NCBI RefSeq assembly: GCF_003635045.1
Contig: NZ_RBXT01000001.1
Coordinates: 2,976,001 to 3,040,000, forward strand
Source of the DNA: Terracoccus luteus
Lineage (GTDB): Bacteria > Actinomycetota > Actinomycetes > Actinomycetales > Dermatophilaceae
Direction: 5' to 3'
Length of the DNA: 64,000 nucleotides
Shown: piece by piece, positions 26,773 through 34,210 of the stretch
Numbering within the stretch: the first letter of the stretch is position 1
Layout: each line of letters begins with the position of its first letter
Translations under genes and position numbers: made by a program
The notes under the pieces: model-generated
What the model was told of the DNA's origin: nothing
The model's database searches: none
Seen by the model: the letters and a program-made list of their open reading frames with translations, nothing else

Positions 26773-27642
26773 GTGACGAGCAGGGGTGAAGGTCCGCGAG
26801 GCCGCCGAGCGGCCGTGGGTCTGACCGTGCTGGCGCTCGGCGCGTCGCTGGGCTGCACGCCGAGCTCGCCGACACCGCAGCCGTCGCAGGTGTCGATGCC
26901 GTCGCAGGTGTCGATGCCGTCGCAGGTGTCGATGCCGTCGCAGGTGTCGATGCCGTCGCAGGTGTCGATGCCGTCGCAGGTGTCGATGCCGTCGCAGCCG
27001 TCGGCCGCGCCCACCCCGGGCACACCGACGATGACGGAGATCGTGTCCGCCCCGCGGTGCACCACCCGCACGCAGAGCGCCGGCCTCGCGCTGGAGGAGG
27101 TCTTCCCGGGGTCGACGGCCGGTGACTTCGGTGACCTCGACGAGGTGCGACCCGGCCCGGATGCCGCTGAGCCCGCGCTGTGCCCCGGCGAGCTCCCCGA
27201 GTCGGCGTGGTGCGACCAGTCCGTGCCGTGGACGGGTCTGCCCTTTGCCACCTTCGTCGTCGCCGCTGGGGCGACCACTGCACAGCGGCAGGACCTCGGG
27301 TCGTACCCGACCGGATCCCCCGTCGACGAGAACGGGAACATCGAGGGCGCACGGTCGCTGCACTACGAGCGGCTGAACGTGCGCCGAGGCGATCCCCGTG
27401 GCCTTCTCCCCTACCTCCGCGCCGCCTTCGCGAAATGCGCCGACGCCCGACCCGCCGTGGTTGCCGGCCGAACAGCTCTTGTCGGTCACGTCACGTCACT
27501 GCAGGGTTATGCGGTCCCGACCGAGGTCGTCCTCATCACCGGGTCGACGTCGGCGGTGTGGGTCCAGCTCGCCGGCGACGGCTGGGACGCACTCAGCCGC
27601 GACCGCGCCGCCCGCGCCGTCCTGGCCTTCGGCGACCGGTAG
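26773..27642 (+). CDS. Putative lipoprotein with SMPSQV hexapeptide repeats
   Basis: 289 residues from GTG 26773. The N-terminus is a lipoprotein signal: TVLALGASLGC places the lipid-anchored Cys at about residue 27. It is followed by a Ser/Pro/Gln/Val/Met linker made of six SMPSQV repeats, then a globular domain of about 220 residues (PRCTTRTQSAGLALEEVFPGSTAGDFG onwards) that I cannot assign. The linker presumably spaces the domain from the membrane. It contains four or more Cys outside the lipobox, possibly disulfide bonded. Codon use is a little less GC-biased than neighbours. Confidence 0.8.
   Translation: MTSRGEGPRGRRAAVGLTVLALGASLGCTPSSPTPQPSQVSMPSQVSMPSQVSMPSQVSMPSQVSMPSQVSMPSQPSAAPTPGTPTMTEIVSAPRCTTRTQSAGLALEEVFPGSTAGDFGDLDEVRPGPDAAEPALCPGELPESAWCDQSVPWTGLPFATFVVAAGATTAQRQDLGSYPTGSPVDENGNIEGARSLHYERLNVRRGDPRGLLPYLRAAFAKCADARPAVVAGRTALVGHVTSLQGYAVPTEVVLITGSTSAVWVQLAGDGWDALSRDRAARAVLAFGDR
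26887..26994. repeat. Six perfect 18-bp tandem repeats inside lipoprotein gene
   Basis: CAGGTGTCGATGCCGTCG occurs six times without a mismatch (108 bp), encoding QVSMPS repeats in frame. Perfect identity suggests recent slippage; copy number may differ between strains. Confidence 0.95.
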
Positions 27643-27666
27643 GGCGAAGCCGGCCGCGGCCCCCGG

Positions 27667-28407
27667 TCAGCGGGTGCGGTCGCGGCGCAGCCAGGCCCAG
27701 GCGAGCAGGGCGCAGACGATGCCGTTGACCGCGCCGACGAGGACGTCGCTGAGGTGGTGCATGCCGCGGTAGAGCCGGGCGTACGCGACGAGGAACGGCA
27801 CGACGACGCAGACGACGGTGACGAGCCGCCGCAGCCACGGGGTCTCGATGCGCTGGGCCATGAACGCGAGGGCGAGGTAGAGCGCGGTCGACGCGCCGAC
27901 GTGACCGCTCGGGTAGCTGCTCGTGGGCGGGGCCGGGTCGAGCTTGTCGACCGTCGGGCGTTCGCGACCGACGATGGCCGACACTGCGACGAAGACGCTG
28001 GCCTGCACCGCGATGGCGATGACCGGCACGAGCGCGAACCACCACTGCCTCGTGCGCCACCAGACGAGCAGGGCGACGACGACGCAGACACCGATGACGA
28101 TCTCGGTGTTGCCGACGTGCGACCACACGGCGGTGATGCCGTTCCACGTCGAGGTGCGGCCGTCGGCCAGCGCCTTGCTGACGCGGTTCTCGGCCGGCAG
28201 GTCGCCGAGCGGACCGGTGATGAGGTACCCGGTGCCGAGCAGCACCGCGAAGAGCACGACGGCCGGGGCGAGCACCCGCAGCCCGAGGTCGCGGGCGGCG
28301 GCGCCGGCCGACGGTCCGGACGTGACGCCGTCCCACCGGTGCACGAGAACGCCGCGCGGCTCGTGACGGTGCGGGCGGGTCTCCGGGGCGGTGGCGGGAC
28401 GGCTCAC
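27667..28407 (-). CDS. PAP2-family lipid phosphatase (first)
   Basis: 246 residues from GTG 28407, overlapping the upstream PAP2 stop as GTGA. Six membrane helices. The acid phosphatase motifs are GRERPTVDKL (motif 1 Arg-Pro), SYPSGHVGAST (motif 2) and ARLYRGMHHLSDVLVG (motif 3, with catalytic His and Asp). Such enzymes remove phosphate from phosphatidate, diacylglycerol pyrophosphate or undecaprenyl pyrophosphate on the outer membrane face. Third gene of the lipid kinase operon. Confidence 0.93.
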   Translation of the reverse strand: MSRPATAPETRPHRHEPRGVLVHRWDGVTSGPSAGAAARDLGLRVLAPAVVLFAVLLGTGYLITGPLGDLPAENRVSKALADGRTSTWNGITAVWSHVGNTEIVIGVCVVVALLVWWRTRQWWFALVPVIAIAVQASVFVAVSAIVGRERPTVDKLDPAPPTSSYPSGHVGASTALYLALAFMAQRIETPWLRRLVTVVCVVVPFLVAYARLYRGMHHLSDVLVGAVNGIVCALLAWAWLRRDRTR

Positions 28408-29162
28408 GGCGTGCCTCTTCTCGGGACGGTTCGGGTGGGGCGAGAGGCCGGGTCGGCGGCCTTCTCCTCCGGGGGAGGCGGGTCCTCGGGACCCAGCGGG
28501 TTCCAGCCGCGGTACCCGGCGTAGGAGGCGGCCGCGAGGCCCATCCCGAAGAGGACACCGGCGACGGCATCCGAGGGGAAGTGGACGCCGAGGTAGACGC
28601 GGTCGAGCGCGGTGACGCCGGTGACGACGACCGCCGCCGTGACGACCGCGACGCGCCCGCGGCGTTCGAGCAGCGGCCAGACGAGCAGCGCGAGGATGCT
28701 CGTGGCGGCGGCCGCGTTGGCGACGTGGCCCGAGGGGAAGCTGTAGCCGGGCGCGGTCGACACGGGGTCGGCGACGACGGGCCGGGCCCGCTGCACGACC
28801 TCCTTGAGCACGAGCTGGAGGTTCCAGGCCACCATCATCGTGACGAAGGCCCACGCGGCGCGGGTGGTGAGGTGGTGGCGCCGCCAGACGACGAGGCACA
28901 CGATCGTGCCGGCGATGTAGACCCACTTCGGCTGGGTGGCCTCCTGCCAGTCGAGCAGGAAGGTGCGCAGCCACGGTCGCTCGCGGGTGACGTCCGTGGC
29001 CGCCCGGATCGCTGCCTCGTCGAGCCGCAGCAAAGGGCCGAAGTGCTCGCGGACGAAGAGCGCGAGCGCCGTGACGGGAACGGCGGACACGAGGCCGTAG
29101 GCCACCGCCCGCAGCAGCCGCCGACCGCGCCCGACCCGTCCGAGCCGCTGCGGCTCACCCAA
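28404..29162 (-). CDS. PAP2-family lipid phosphatase (second)
   Basis: 252 residues from a TTG at 29162 that overlaps the lipid kinase stop by 8 bp; GTG 29105 would be a shorter alternative. Motifs are QRARPVVADP, YSFPSGHVANAA and DRVYLGVHFPSDAVAG, all three complete. A Pro/Glu-rich C-terminal tail (EDPPPPEEKAADP) is extra. Position between kinase and the other PAP2 suggests tight co-expression. It shares only the family motifs with its neighbour, so it is not a recent duplicate. Confidence 0.9.
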   Translation of the reverse strand: MGEPQRLGRVGRGRRLLRAVAYGLVSAVPVTALALFVREHFGPLLRLDEAAIRAATDVTRERPWLRTFLLDWQEATQPKWVYIAGTIVCLVVWRRHHLTTRAAWAFVTMMVAWNLQLVLKEVVQRARPVVADPVSTAPGYSFPSGHVANAAAATSILALLVWPLLERRGRVAVVTAAVVVTGVTALDRVYLGVHFPSDAVAGVLFGMGLAAASYAGYRGWNPLGPEDPPPPEEKAADPASRPTRTVPRRGTP

Positions 29163-30192
29163 CGCGGACCACCAGCGACCCGGGCAGCACCCGGATCGCG
29201 AGCCCGCGGCGCTCGCCGATCGGGTCGCCGTCGATCTCCGCCTCGACGGGCTCGGCCACCTCCACGGTGAAGCCCGGCCCGCGCATGCGGTCGAGGCGGC
29301 GGTGGCCCCTGCGGTCGCGGGTGACGATCGCGGTGAGCACCGAGACCCACGCGAAGACGCCGCGCGGGGCCAGCACGACGGCGTCGAGGATGCCGTCGTC
29401 GAGGCGGGCGTCCGGCATGAGCTCGAGGCCACCCTGGAGGGTGCCGCAGTTGCCGACGAGCACGGTGCGGGCGTGGCGCGCGACGGAGTGGTCGACCGTG
29501 CCGTCTCCGCCGGTCTCCCCCTGCGGCGTCGGCCCGCTCGGCTGCCCGGCGGCCGTCGGCGCGACGTCGGCGCTGAACCCGCGGCGGGTCAGCTGCCGGG
29601 CGGCCGAGAGCACGTAGGCCGGCCAGCCCAGCACGCCCTTCACCTTCTCGTTCGTGCCGGCCATGATCTGGCCGTCGAGCCCGAGACCGGCCATGACGAG
29701 GAAGACCTCCTCGTCGTCCTCGGGGGCGTCACCGGCGCCGGGCGTCGGCACGGAGTCCTCACTGCTGCGCAGCAGGCCGACGTCGATACGGCGGTCGCGG
29801 CCACCGACGACGGCGAGCGCCGCCTCCTCGAGCGACTCGACCGGCAGCCGGAGGTTGCGGGCGAGCAGGTTGCCGGTGCCACCCGGCAGCAGCCCGAGCG
29901 CGACCTGGGTCCCGACGAGGGCGCTCGCGACGGCGCGCACCGTGCCGTCACCCCCATAGGAGGCGACGCAGTCGGCGCCCGCCTCGACGGCCTCGCGGGC
30001 CTGCTTCTCGCCGGTCTCCTCGGCGGTCGTCGGCACCCACGTCGCCTGCTCCCAGCCGTGGCGCTCGCAGGCGTCGGCCACCACCGTGCGGGCGCCCTGC
30101 AGGTCCTCGACCTTGACCGGGTTGTAGACGACGGTGAGGCGACGGCGGCGCGGCGGGGCCGGCGGTGTCGCAGGGTCCGGGGCTGGGGGCAT
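29155..30192 (-). CDS. Diacylglycerol kinase-family lipid kinase
   Basis: 345 residues. The catalytic domain shows SYGGDGTVRAV at about 78-88 (nucleotide-binding GGDGT) and LLPGGTGNLLARNL at 101-114. A second conserved core is VFLVMAGLGLDGQIM. It would phosphorylate diacylglycerol, sphingoid or isoprenoid-like lipid alcohols; the exact lipid is not readable. A low-complexity insert lies around residues 145-160 and 210-230. The TAGGAT box 6 nt before the ATG indicates a leaderless operon start. Kinase plus two PAP2 phosphatases can form a closed lipid-phosphate cycle. Confidence 0.93.
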   Translation of the reverse strand: MPPAPDPATPPAPPRRRRLTVVYNPVKVEDLQGARTVVADACERHGWEQATWVPTTAEETGEKQAREAVEAGADCVASYGGDGTVRAVASALVGTQVALGLLPGGTGNLLARNLRLPVESLEEAALAVVGGRDRRIDVGLLRSSEDSVPTPGAGDAPEDDEEVFLVMAGLGLDGQIMAGTNEKVKGVLGWPAYVLSAARQLTRRGFSADVAPTAAGQPSGPTPQGETGGDGTVDHSVARHARTVLVGNCGTLQGGLELMPDARLDDGILDAVVLAPRGVFAWVSVLTAIVTRDRRGHRRLDRMRGPGFTVEVAEPVEAEIDGDPIGERRGLAIRVLPGSLVVRVG

Positions 30193-30198
30193 CCAGTG

Positions 30199-30204
30199 AT
30201 CCTA
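30199..30204 (-). promoter_or_regulatory. -10 box of lipid kinase operon, leaderless
   Basis: TAGGAT on the minus strand, 6 nt ahead of ATG 30192. Confidence 0.5.
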
Positions 30205-30267
30205 GGGAGGGCAGTCAGGTCGGGGCGGCTGCCGACGACGTCGAGTTCTCGTACCCGACTGCGTGGG

Positions 30268-30273
30268 TACCCT
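30268..30273 (+). promoter_or_regulatory. -10 box of DUF1345 gene, leaderless, in a GTACCC/GGGTAC palindrome
   Basis: TACCCT ends 6 nt before the GTG at 30280. It overlaps one arm of an inverted repeat (GTACCC 30251-30256, GGGTAC 30265-30270), which could be an operator. Confidence 0.4.
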
Positions 30274-30279
30274 CACGTC

Positions 30280-30918
30280 GTGCACCGCGTGAGGGTCAGG
30301 CTCGCCATCGCCCTCGCCGTCGGGGTGGCCGCGGGGGCGATCGTGCCGCTCGGACCGGCATCCGGCCTGCTCACCCACCTGCTCACCGGGTTCGCCGTGA
30401 CCGGGCTCGCCTTCGCCGTGCCCCTGCTGCGGCGGATCATGCGCGCGGATGCCGACACCACCCGGTCGCACGTGGACGGTGAGGACCCCGGGGCCCGTGT
30501 CACCGACGTGCTCGTCATCGTCGTGGGGCTGCTGAGCCTCGCCGGCGTCGGGGTGCTGCTCGTCGGGCCCGGCGGCTCGGGAGGCCGGGGCGCCGAGGTG
30601 GTCGAGGCGGTACTCGCCGTCGTCACGGTCGCGGTGGGCTGGCTGTGCGTGCACACGGTCTACTCGCTGCGCTACGCCCGCATCTACTACAGCGACCCGA
30701 GGCCCTGCATCGACTTCAACCAGGACGAGCCGCCGCGGTGGTCCGACTTCGTGTACTTCGCCTTCAACCTCGGCATGACCTTCCAGGTGAGCGACACGAG
30801 CGTGCGCTCGTCGGCGCTGCGCCGGGTGGTGCTCGGGCACTGCCTGCTCTCGTACGTGTTCGGCACCGTCGTCATCGCCTCGACCATCAACCTCGTCGCG
30901 GGGCTGAGCGGTGGCTGA
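30280..30918 (+). CDS. DUF1345 family membrane protein
   Basis: 212 residues from GTG 30280. Five to six hydrophobic helices are visible. The conserved DUF1345 core is VHTVYSLRYARIYYSD followed by WSDFVYFAFNLGMTFQVSDTSVRSSALRRVVLGHCLLSYVFGTVVIASTINLV. No function is known for the family. It is divergent from the lipid kinase operon and converges with the radical SAM gene, with 6 bp between the stop codons. Confidence 0.9.
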   Translation: MHRVRVRLAIALAVGVAAGAIVPLGPASGLLTHLLTGFAVTGLAFAVPLLRRIMRADADTTRSHVDGEDPGARVTDVLVIVVGLLSLAGVGVLLVGPGGSGGRGAEVVEAVLAVVTVAVGWLCVHTVYSLRYARIYYSDPRPCIDFNQDEPPRWSDFVYFAFNLGMTFQVSDTSVRSSALRRVVLGHCLLSYVFGTVVIASTINLVAGLSGG

Positions 30919-30924
30919 CGACGG

Positions 30925-32079
30925 TCAGAAGGCGTAGCGCACCCGGCACCACGGCGCCCTCGCGGCGAGCAGCGCCGACAGGTCGGCGAGGTGTCGCTGC
31001 TTCTGCTGCCACCGGTAGCGCACGTTGACCGCCCCGTTCTCGGAGCGCTTCTCCTCCTGCAGGTCGGGGCGCCACAGCATCTGCTCGGCCTGGGGGTGCC
31101 AGCCGAGGTTGACCTCGTGCAGCTGCTCGTTGTGGGTGAGGAAGATGACCTCGCAGGCGAGCTGGGCCTTCGTGCGCCCGCTCGTCGCGTCGCCGAGCTG
31201 GCCGAGCAGCTCGGCCCACGCCTCGAGCCACCCGTCGTGGACGACGACGGGCGAGAGGTTGACGTGCACCTCGTAGCCGGCCTCGACGAGGTCGTCGAGC
31301 ACGGCGAGCCGGTCGGCCATGGGGCTGGTGCGGATGTCGAGGGTGCGGGCCGTGGCCGCGGGCATGAGGGAGAGCCGCACCCGCGTGCCCCCCTTCGGGT
31401 CCCAGTCGAGCAGGTCGCGGTTGACGAACTTCGTCGCGAACGACGCCTTGGCGCCCGACAGGCCCGCGAAGAGGGTGACGAGGTCGAGGACGTTGTCGCT
31501 GACCAGGGCGTCGACGCTGCAGTCGCTGTTCTCGCCGATGTCGTAGACCCAGGCGCGCTCGTCGCACTGGTTGGGCTCGGCCTTCGGCCCCTGCCGGTCG
31601 ACGTGGCGCCGGATCGCGGCCGTGATGCGCTCGATGTTCGTGAACGTCGTGATGGGGTTGCTGTAGCCCTTGCGCCGGGGGACGTAGCAGTAGGCGCAGG
31701 CCATGGCGCAGCCGTTGGCGCTCGAGGGGGCGATGAAGTCGGCCGACCGGCCGTTGGGGCGCACCGTCAGCGTCTTCTTCTCGCCGAGCACGAGGGCCTC
31801 GCGCTTGATGCGCACCCACCGGGCCACGTTGGCCTCGTCGCCGTGCACCTGGGGGATCTGCCAGTGGCTCGCGACCTCGACCACGTCGGCGTCCGGCCAG
31901 CGCGCGATGACCTGCCGCCCGCGGGGCGACGCCGCGGCGGCCGGCTCGGCGTAGATGCGGGTGACGTCGAGCATGCGACGGGCGGCCTCGTCACGCCGCG
32001 CGTCGCGGTGGGTGCCGTGGGTGGGATCGGCGCCGTGGGTGCCGGGCATCGGCAGGGCGAGCATCGGCTGGTCGGTCAT
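30925..32079 (-). CDS. Rv2578c-type radical SAM protein (SPL-like)
   Basis: 384 residues from ATG 32079. The [4Fe-4S]/SAM motif is ANGCAMACAYCYVPRRKGYSNP, with Cys124, Cys128 and Cys131 (CxxxCxxC). The arrangement and the following PITTFTN...ERI, FATKFVNRDLL, RVRLSLMP and VNLSPVVV match the actinobacterial relatives of spore photoproduct lyase (Rv2578c family). These lack a proven reaction; they are not sporulation-linked here since this group of organisms does not make endospores. Possible roles are DNA repair or tRNA/peptide modification. Confidence 0.88.
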   Translation of the reverse strand: MTDQPMLALPMPGTHGADPTHGTHRDARRDEAARRMLDVTRIYAEPAAAASPRGRQVIARWPDADVVEVASHWQIPQVHGDEANVARWVRIKREALVLGEKKTLTVRPNGRSADFIAPSSANGCAMACAYCYVPRRKGYSNPITTFTNIERITAAIRRHVDRQGPKAEPNQCDERAWVYDIGENSDCSVDALVSDNVLDLVTLFAGLSGAKASFATKFVNRDLLDWDPKGGTRVRLSLMPAATARTLDIRTSPMADRLAVLDDLVEAGYEVHVNLSPVVVHDGWLEAWAELLGQLGDATSGRTKAQLACEVIFLTHNEQLHEVNLGWHPQAEQMLWRPDLQEEKRSENGAVNVRYRWQQKQRHLADLSALLAARAPWCRVRYAF

Positions 32080-32146
32080 CACCGTCCATCCTGCCCGCGA
32101 CCACCGACAGCAGGCTGCCCGGTCGTGACGAGACCGAGGTTCCCGG

Positions 32147-32168
32147 CCAACGTGAACTGTCGGCGAAC
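32147..32168 (-). promoter_or_regulatory. Candidate PHO box (two 11-bp direct repeats)
   Basis: On the minus strand GTTCGCCGACA is followed directly by GTTCACGTTGG. This matches the spacing and core (GTTCA-type, 11-nt units) of PhoP boxes known from Streptomyces. It lies 52 bp upstream of the phosphate transporter gene. Only two units and imperfect matches are seen, so this is tentative. Confidence 0.4.
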
Positions 32169-32219
32169 AGTCGGACGAATCCCTTGTGAGGCCCAGCGGA
32201 GGCGCCCACCCTGATCTGC

Positions 32220-33437
32220 GTGACATCTGAACTCATCGTGCTGGCCCTCGTCGTGGTCACCGCGCTCGGCTTCGACTTCACCAACGGCTTCCACGACACG
32301 GGCAACGCGATGGCGACCTCGATCGCCACCGGGGCCCTCAAGCCCAAGGTGGCGGTCGCCCTCTCTGCGGTCCTCAACCTCGTCGGCGCCTTCCTCTCGG
32401 TCGAGGTCGCGCTCACGGTGACGAACGCGGTCATCAAGATCCAGGACAAGTCGGGGGCGCCGAAGCCGGAGTTCCTCGCCGACGGCGGCAACGCGCTGCT
32501 CGTCATCGTCATGGCCGGCCTCGTCGGCGGCATCGTCTGGAACCTGCTCACCTGGCTCGTCGGCCTTCCCTCGAGCAGCTCGCACGCCCTCTTCGGCGGC
32601 CTGATCGGCGCCGGCATCGCCGGCCTCGGCTTCGGCGGCGTCAACTGGGTCGGCGACGGCAGCAAGCTCGACGGCGTCATCGGCAAGGTCATCCTGCCGG
32701 CGCTCATGTCGCCCTTCATCGCCGCCGGGGTCGCGGCCGTCGGCACGTGGCTCATCTACAAGATCACGGCGGGCGTGGCCAAGCGGCGCACCGACTCCGG
32801 CTTCCGCTGGGGCCAGATCGGGTCGGCATCCCTCGTCTCGCTCGCCCACGGCACGAACGACGCGCAGAAGACGATGGGCGTCATCACCCTCGCCCTCATC
32901 GCGGCCGGCCACTGGAGCGAGACCGGCTCGATCCCCTTCTGGGTCAAGCTCGCGTGCGCGCTCGCCATCGCCCTCGGCACCTACCTCGGCGGGTGGCGCA
33001 TCATCCGCACGCTCGGCAAGGGCCTCGTCGAGATCGAGAGCCCGCAGGGCATGGCCGCCGAGAGCAGCTCGGCCGCCGTCATCCTCGCCTCGAGCCACCT
33101 CGGCTTCGCCCTCTCGACGACCCACGTCGCGACCGGCTCCATCCTCGGCACCGGCATCGGTCGCCCCGGCGCCGAGGTGCGCTGGAAGGTCGCCGGCCGC
33201 ATGGGCCTCGCCTGGCTCATCACCCTGCCGGCGGCGGCCCTCGTCGGCGCGCTCATGTGGTTCGTCGCCCACTCCATCGGCGGGGCGGCCGGCGCGGTGG
33301 TCGTGTTCGCCATCCTCGTCGTCGCCGCGGTCGGCATGTGGATGCGCTCGCGCCTGCAGCCGGTCGGCGCCCACAACGTCAACGACGAGTGGAGCGAGTC
33401 GCCCGCCGACACCACCCGCGCCACCGTCGACGCCTGA
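32220..33437 (+). CDS. pit: Low-affinity inorganic phosphate transporter, PiT family
   Basis: 405 residues from GTG 32220. About ten membrane helices. Both PiT signatures are present: GFDFTNGFHDTGNAMATSIATGAL at about 17-40 and SLAHGTNDAQKTMGV near 205. The internal duplicated fold repeats as SSSHALFGGLIGAG and LSTTHVATGSILGTG. It imports metal-phosphate with protons at the membrane. A candidate PHO box upstream suggests control by phosphate supply. Two small genes follow in the same direction and probably form one operon. Confidence 0.95.
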   Translation: MTSELIVLALVVVTALGFDFTNGFHDTGNAMATSIATGALKPKVAVALSAVLNLVGAFLSVEVALTVTNAVIKIQDKSGAPKPEFLADGGNALLVIVMAGLVGGIVWNLLTWLVGLPSSSSHALFGGLIGAGIAGLGFGGVNWVGDGSKLDGVIGKVILPALMSPFIAAGVAAVGTWLIYKITAGVAKRRTDSGFRWGQIGSASLVSLAHGTNDAQKTMGVITLALIAAGHWSETGSIPFWVKLACALAIALGTYLGGWRIIRTLGKGLVEIESPQGMAAESSSAAVILASSHLGFALSTTHVATGSILGTGIGRPGAEVRWKVAGRMGLAWLITLPAAALVGALMWFVAHSIGGAAGAVVVFAILVVAAVGMWMRSRLQPVGAHNVNDEWSESPADTTRATVDA

Positions 33438-33491
33438 GCCGGCGCGACCTCCCCTACCGACTCCTCCCGACCCACGCGAAGGACCCCCACC

Positions 33492-33818
33492 GTGCACAAC
33501 ATCGCCCTCGCCCTCGAAGGCGCCTGGAAGGTGCTCCTCGCCGGGCTGCTGCTCGGCGCCGGCCTGCCCGCGATCTTCGCCCTCGGCATCCGCTCGCTCG
33601 GGATGTCGGCCCCCGGCGCCCGCGGCGCCACCGTGACCGGCACCGACGGCACGACGACGACCGACGCCCCGACGAGCACCCTCGGCCGGGCGCTGGCGGC
33701 GCTCTGCTTCGGGCTCGTGCTGCTCGGGGTCGCCCTCGGCATCACCTTCATCGTGGCCTCCGGCTTCGGCAAGCAGCTCGTCTTCGAGAACGTCTACCCC
33801 ACCCTCATCGACAAGTGA
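33492..33818 (+). CDS. Small membrane protein of pit operon
   Basis: 108 residues from GTG 33492. Two hydrophobic helices: about 14-35 (KVLLAGLLLGAGLPAIFALGI) and about 68-90 (LGRALAALCFGLVLLGVALGITFIVASGFG), separated by a Thr/Asp-rich loop. I recognise no named family, but small proteins of this design follow pit genes in other actinobacteria as I recall. A role as a transporter accessory is inference. Confidence 0.75.
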   Translation: MHNIALALEGAWKVLLAGLLLGAGLPAIFALGIRSLGMSAPGARGATVTGTDGTTTTDAPTSTLGRALAALCFGLVLLGVALGITFIVASGFGKQLVFENVYPTLIDK

Positions 33819-33829
33819 CCGGAGACGCC

Positions 33830-34150
33830 GTGAGCCTCGACGCCCGCCCCACCGTCCCCTCCCGCATCCTCGGCTGGCTGCGCGCCGGCTACCCCCAGGG
33901 CATCCCCGTCCGCGACTACGTCGCCCTGCTAGGGGTGCTGCGCCGCCAGCTGACCGACGACGACATCAGCGCCATCGCCACCGACCTCGCCCTCCAGTCC
34001 GACGCGCACGACGCCGCCGTGAGCGCCGACGACATCCGCGACATGGTGCGCGAGCACGCCTTCCAGTCGGCCACCCCCGAGGACGTCGCCCGGGTCTCGG
34101 CCGCCCTCGCCCGCGGTGGCTGGCCGCTCAGCGACGACGTCGACGCGTGA
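33830..34150 (+). CDS. DUF3349 family protein
   Basis: 106 residues from GTG 33830 with GGAG 5 nt upstream. The family pattern is clear: RILGWLRAGYPQGIPVRDYVALLGVLRRQLTDDDISAIATDL and DIRDMVREHAFQSATPEDVARVSAALARGGWPL. It is a small helical cytoplasmic protein of unknown function. It starts 12 nt after the previous stop, consistent with one operon with the phosphate transporter. Confidence 0.9.
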   Translation: MSLDARPTVPSRILGWLRAGYPQGIPVRDYVALLGVLRRQLTDDDISAIATDLALQSDAHDAAVSADDIRDMVREHAFQSATPEDVARVSAALARGGWPLSDDVDA

Positions 34151-34172
34151 CCTGACGCCCCGGCGCGCTCCG

Positions 34173-34210
34173 GGTGACCACTCGACGGGGGCTAAGCGCC
34201 CTCTCGACGG
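34173..34210. repeat. Paired intergenic repeat, locus C
   Basis: Copy 1 is GTGACCACTCGACGGGG and copy 2 GCGCCCTCTCGACGGG; their CTCGACGG cores are exactly 22 bp apart. Copy 2 contains the last codons and copy-to-copy spacer holds the stop of the MFS gene. It aligns over 40 bp with locus D. Confidence 0.8.

Noticed and set aside
26887-26994. Possible CRISPR array from regular repeats
   Set aside because: There are no spacers; the units are directly abutting and in frame within a lipoprotein gene. The same reasoning applies to 37761-37844.
30925-32079. Spore photoproduct lyase proper
   Set aside because: The CxxxCxxC motif fits, but the sequence follows the Rv2578c-type relatives and the host group does not form endospores.
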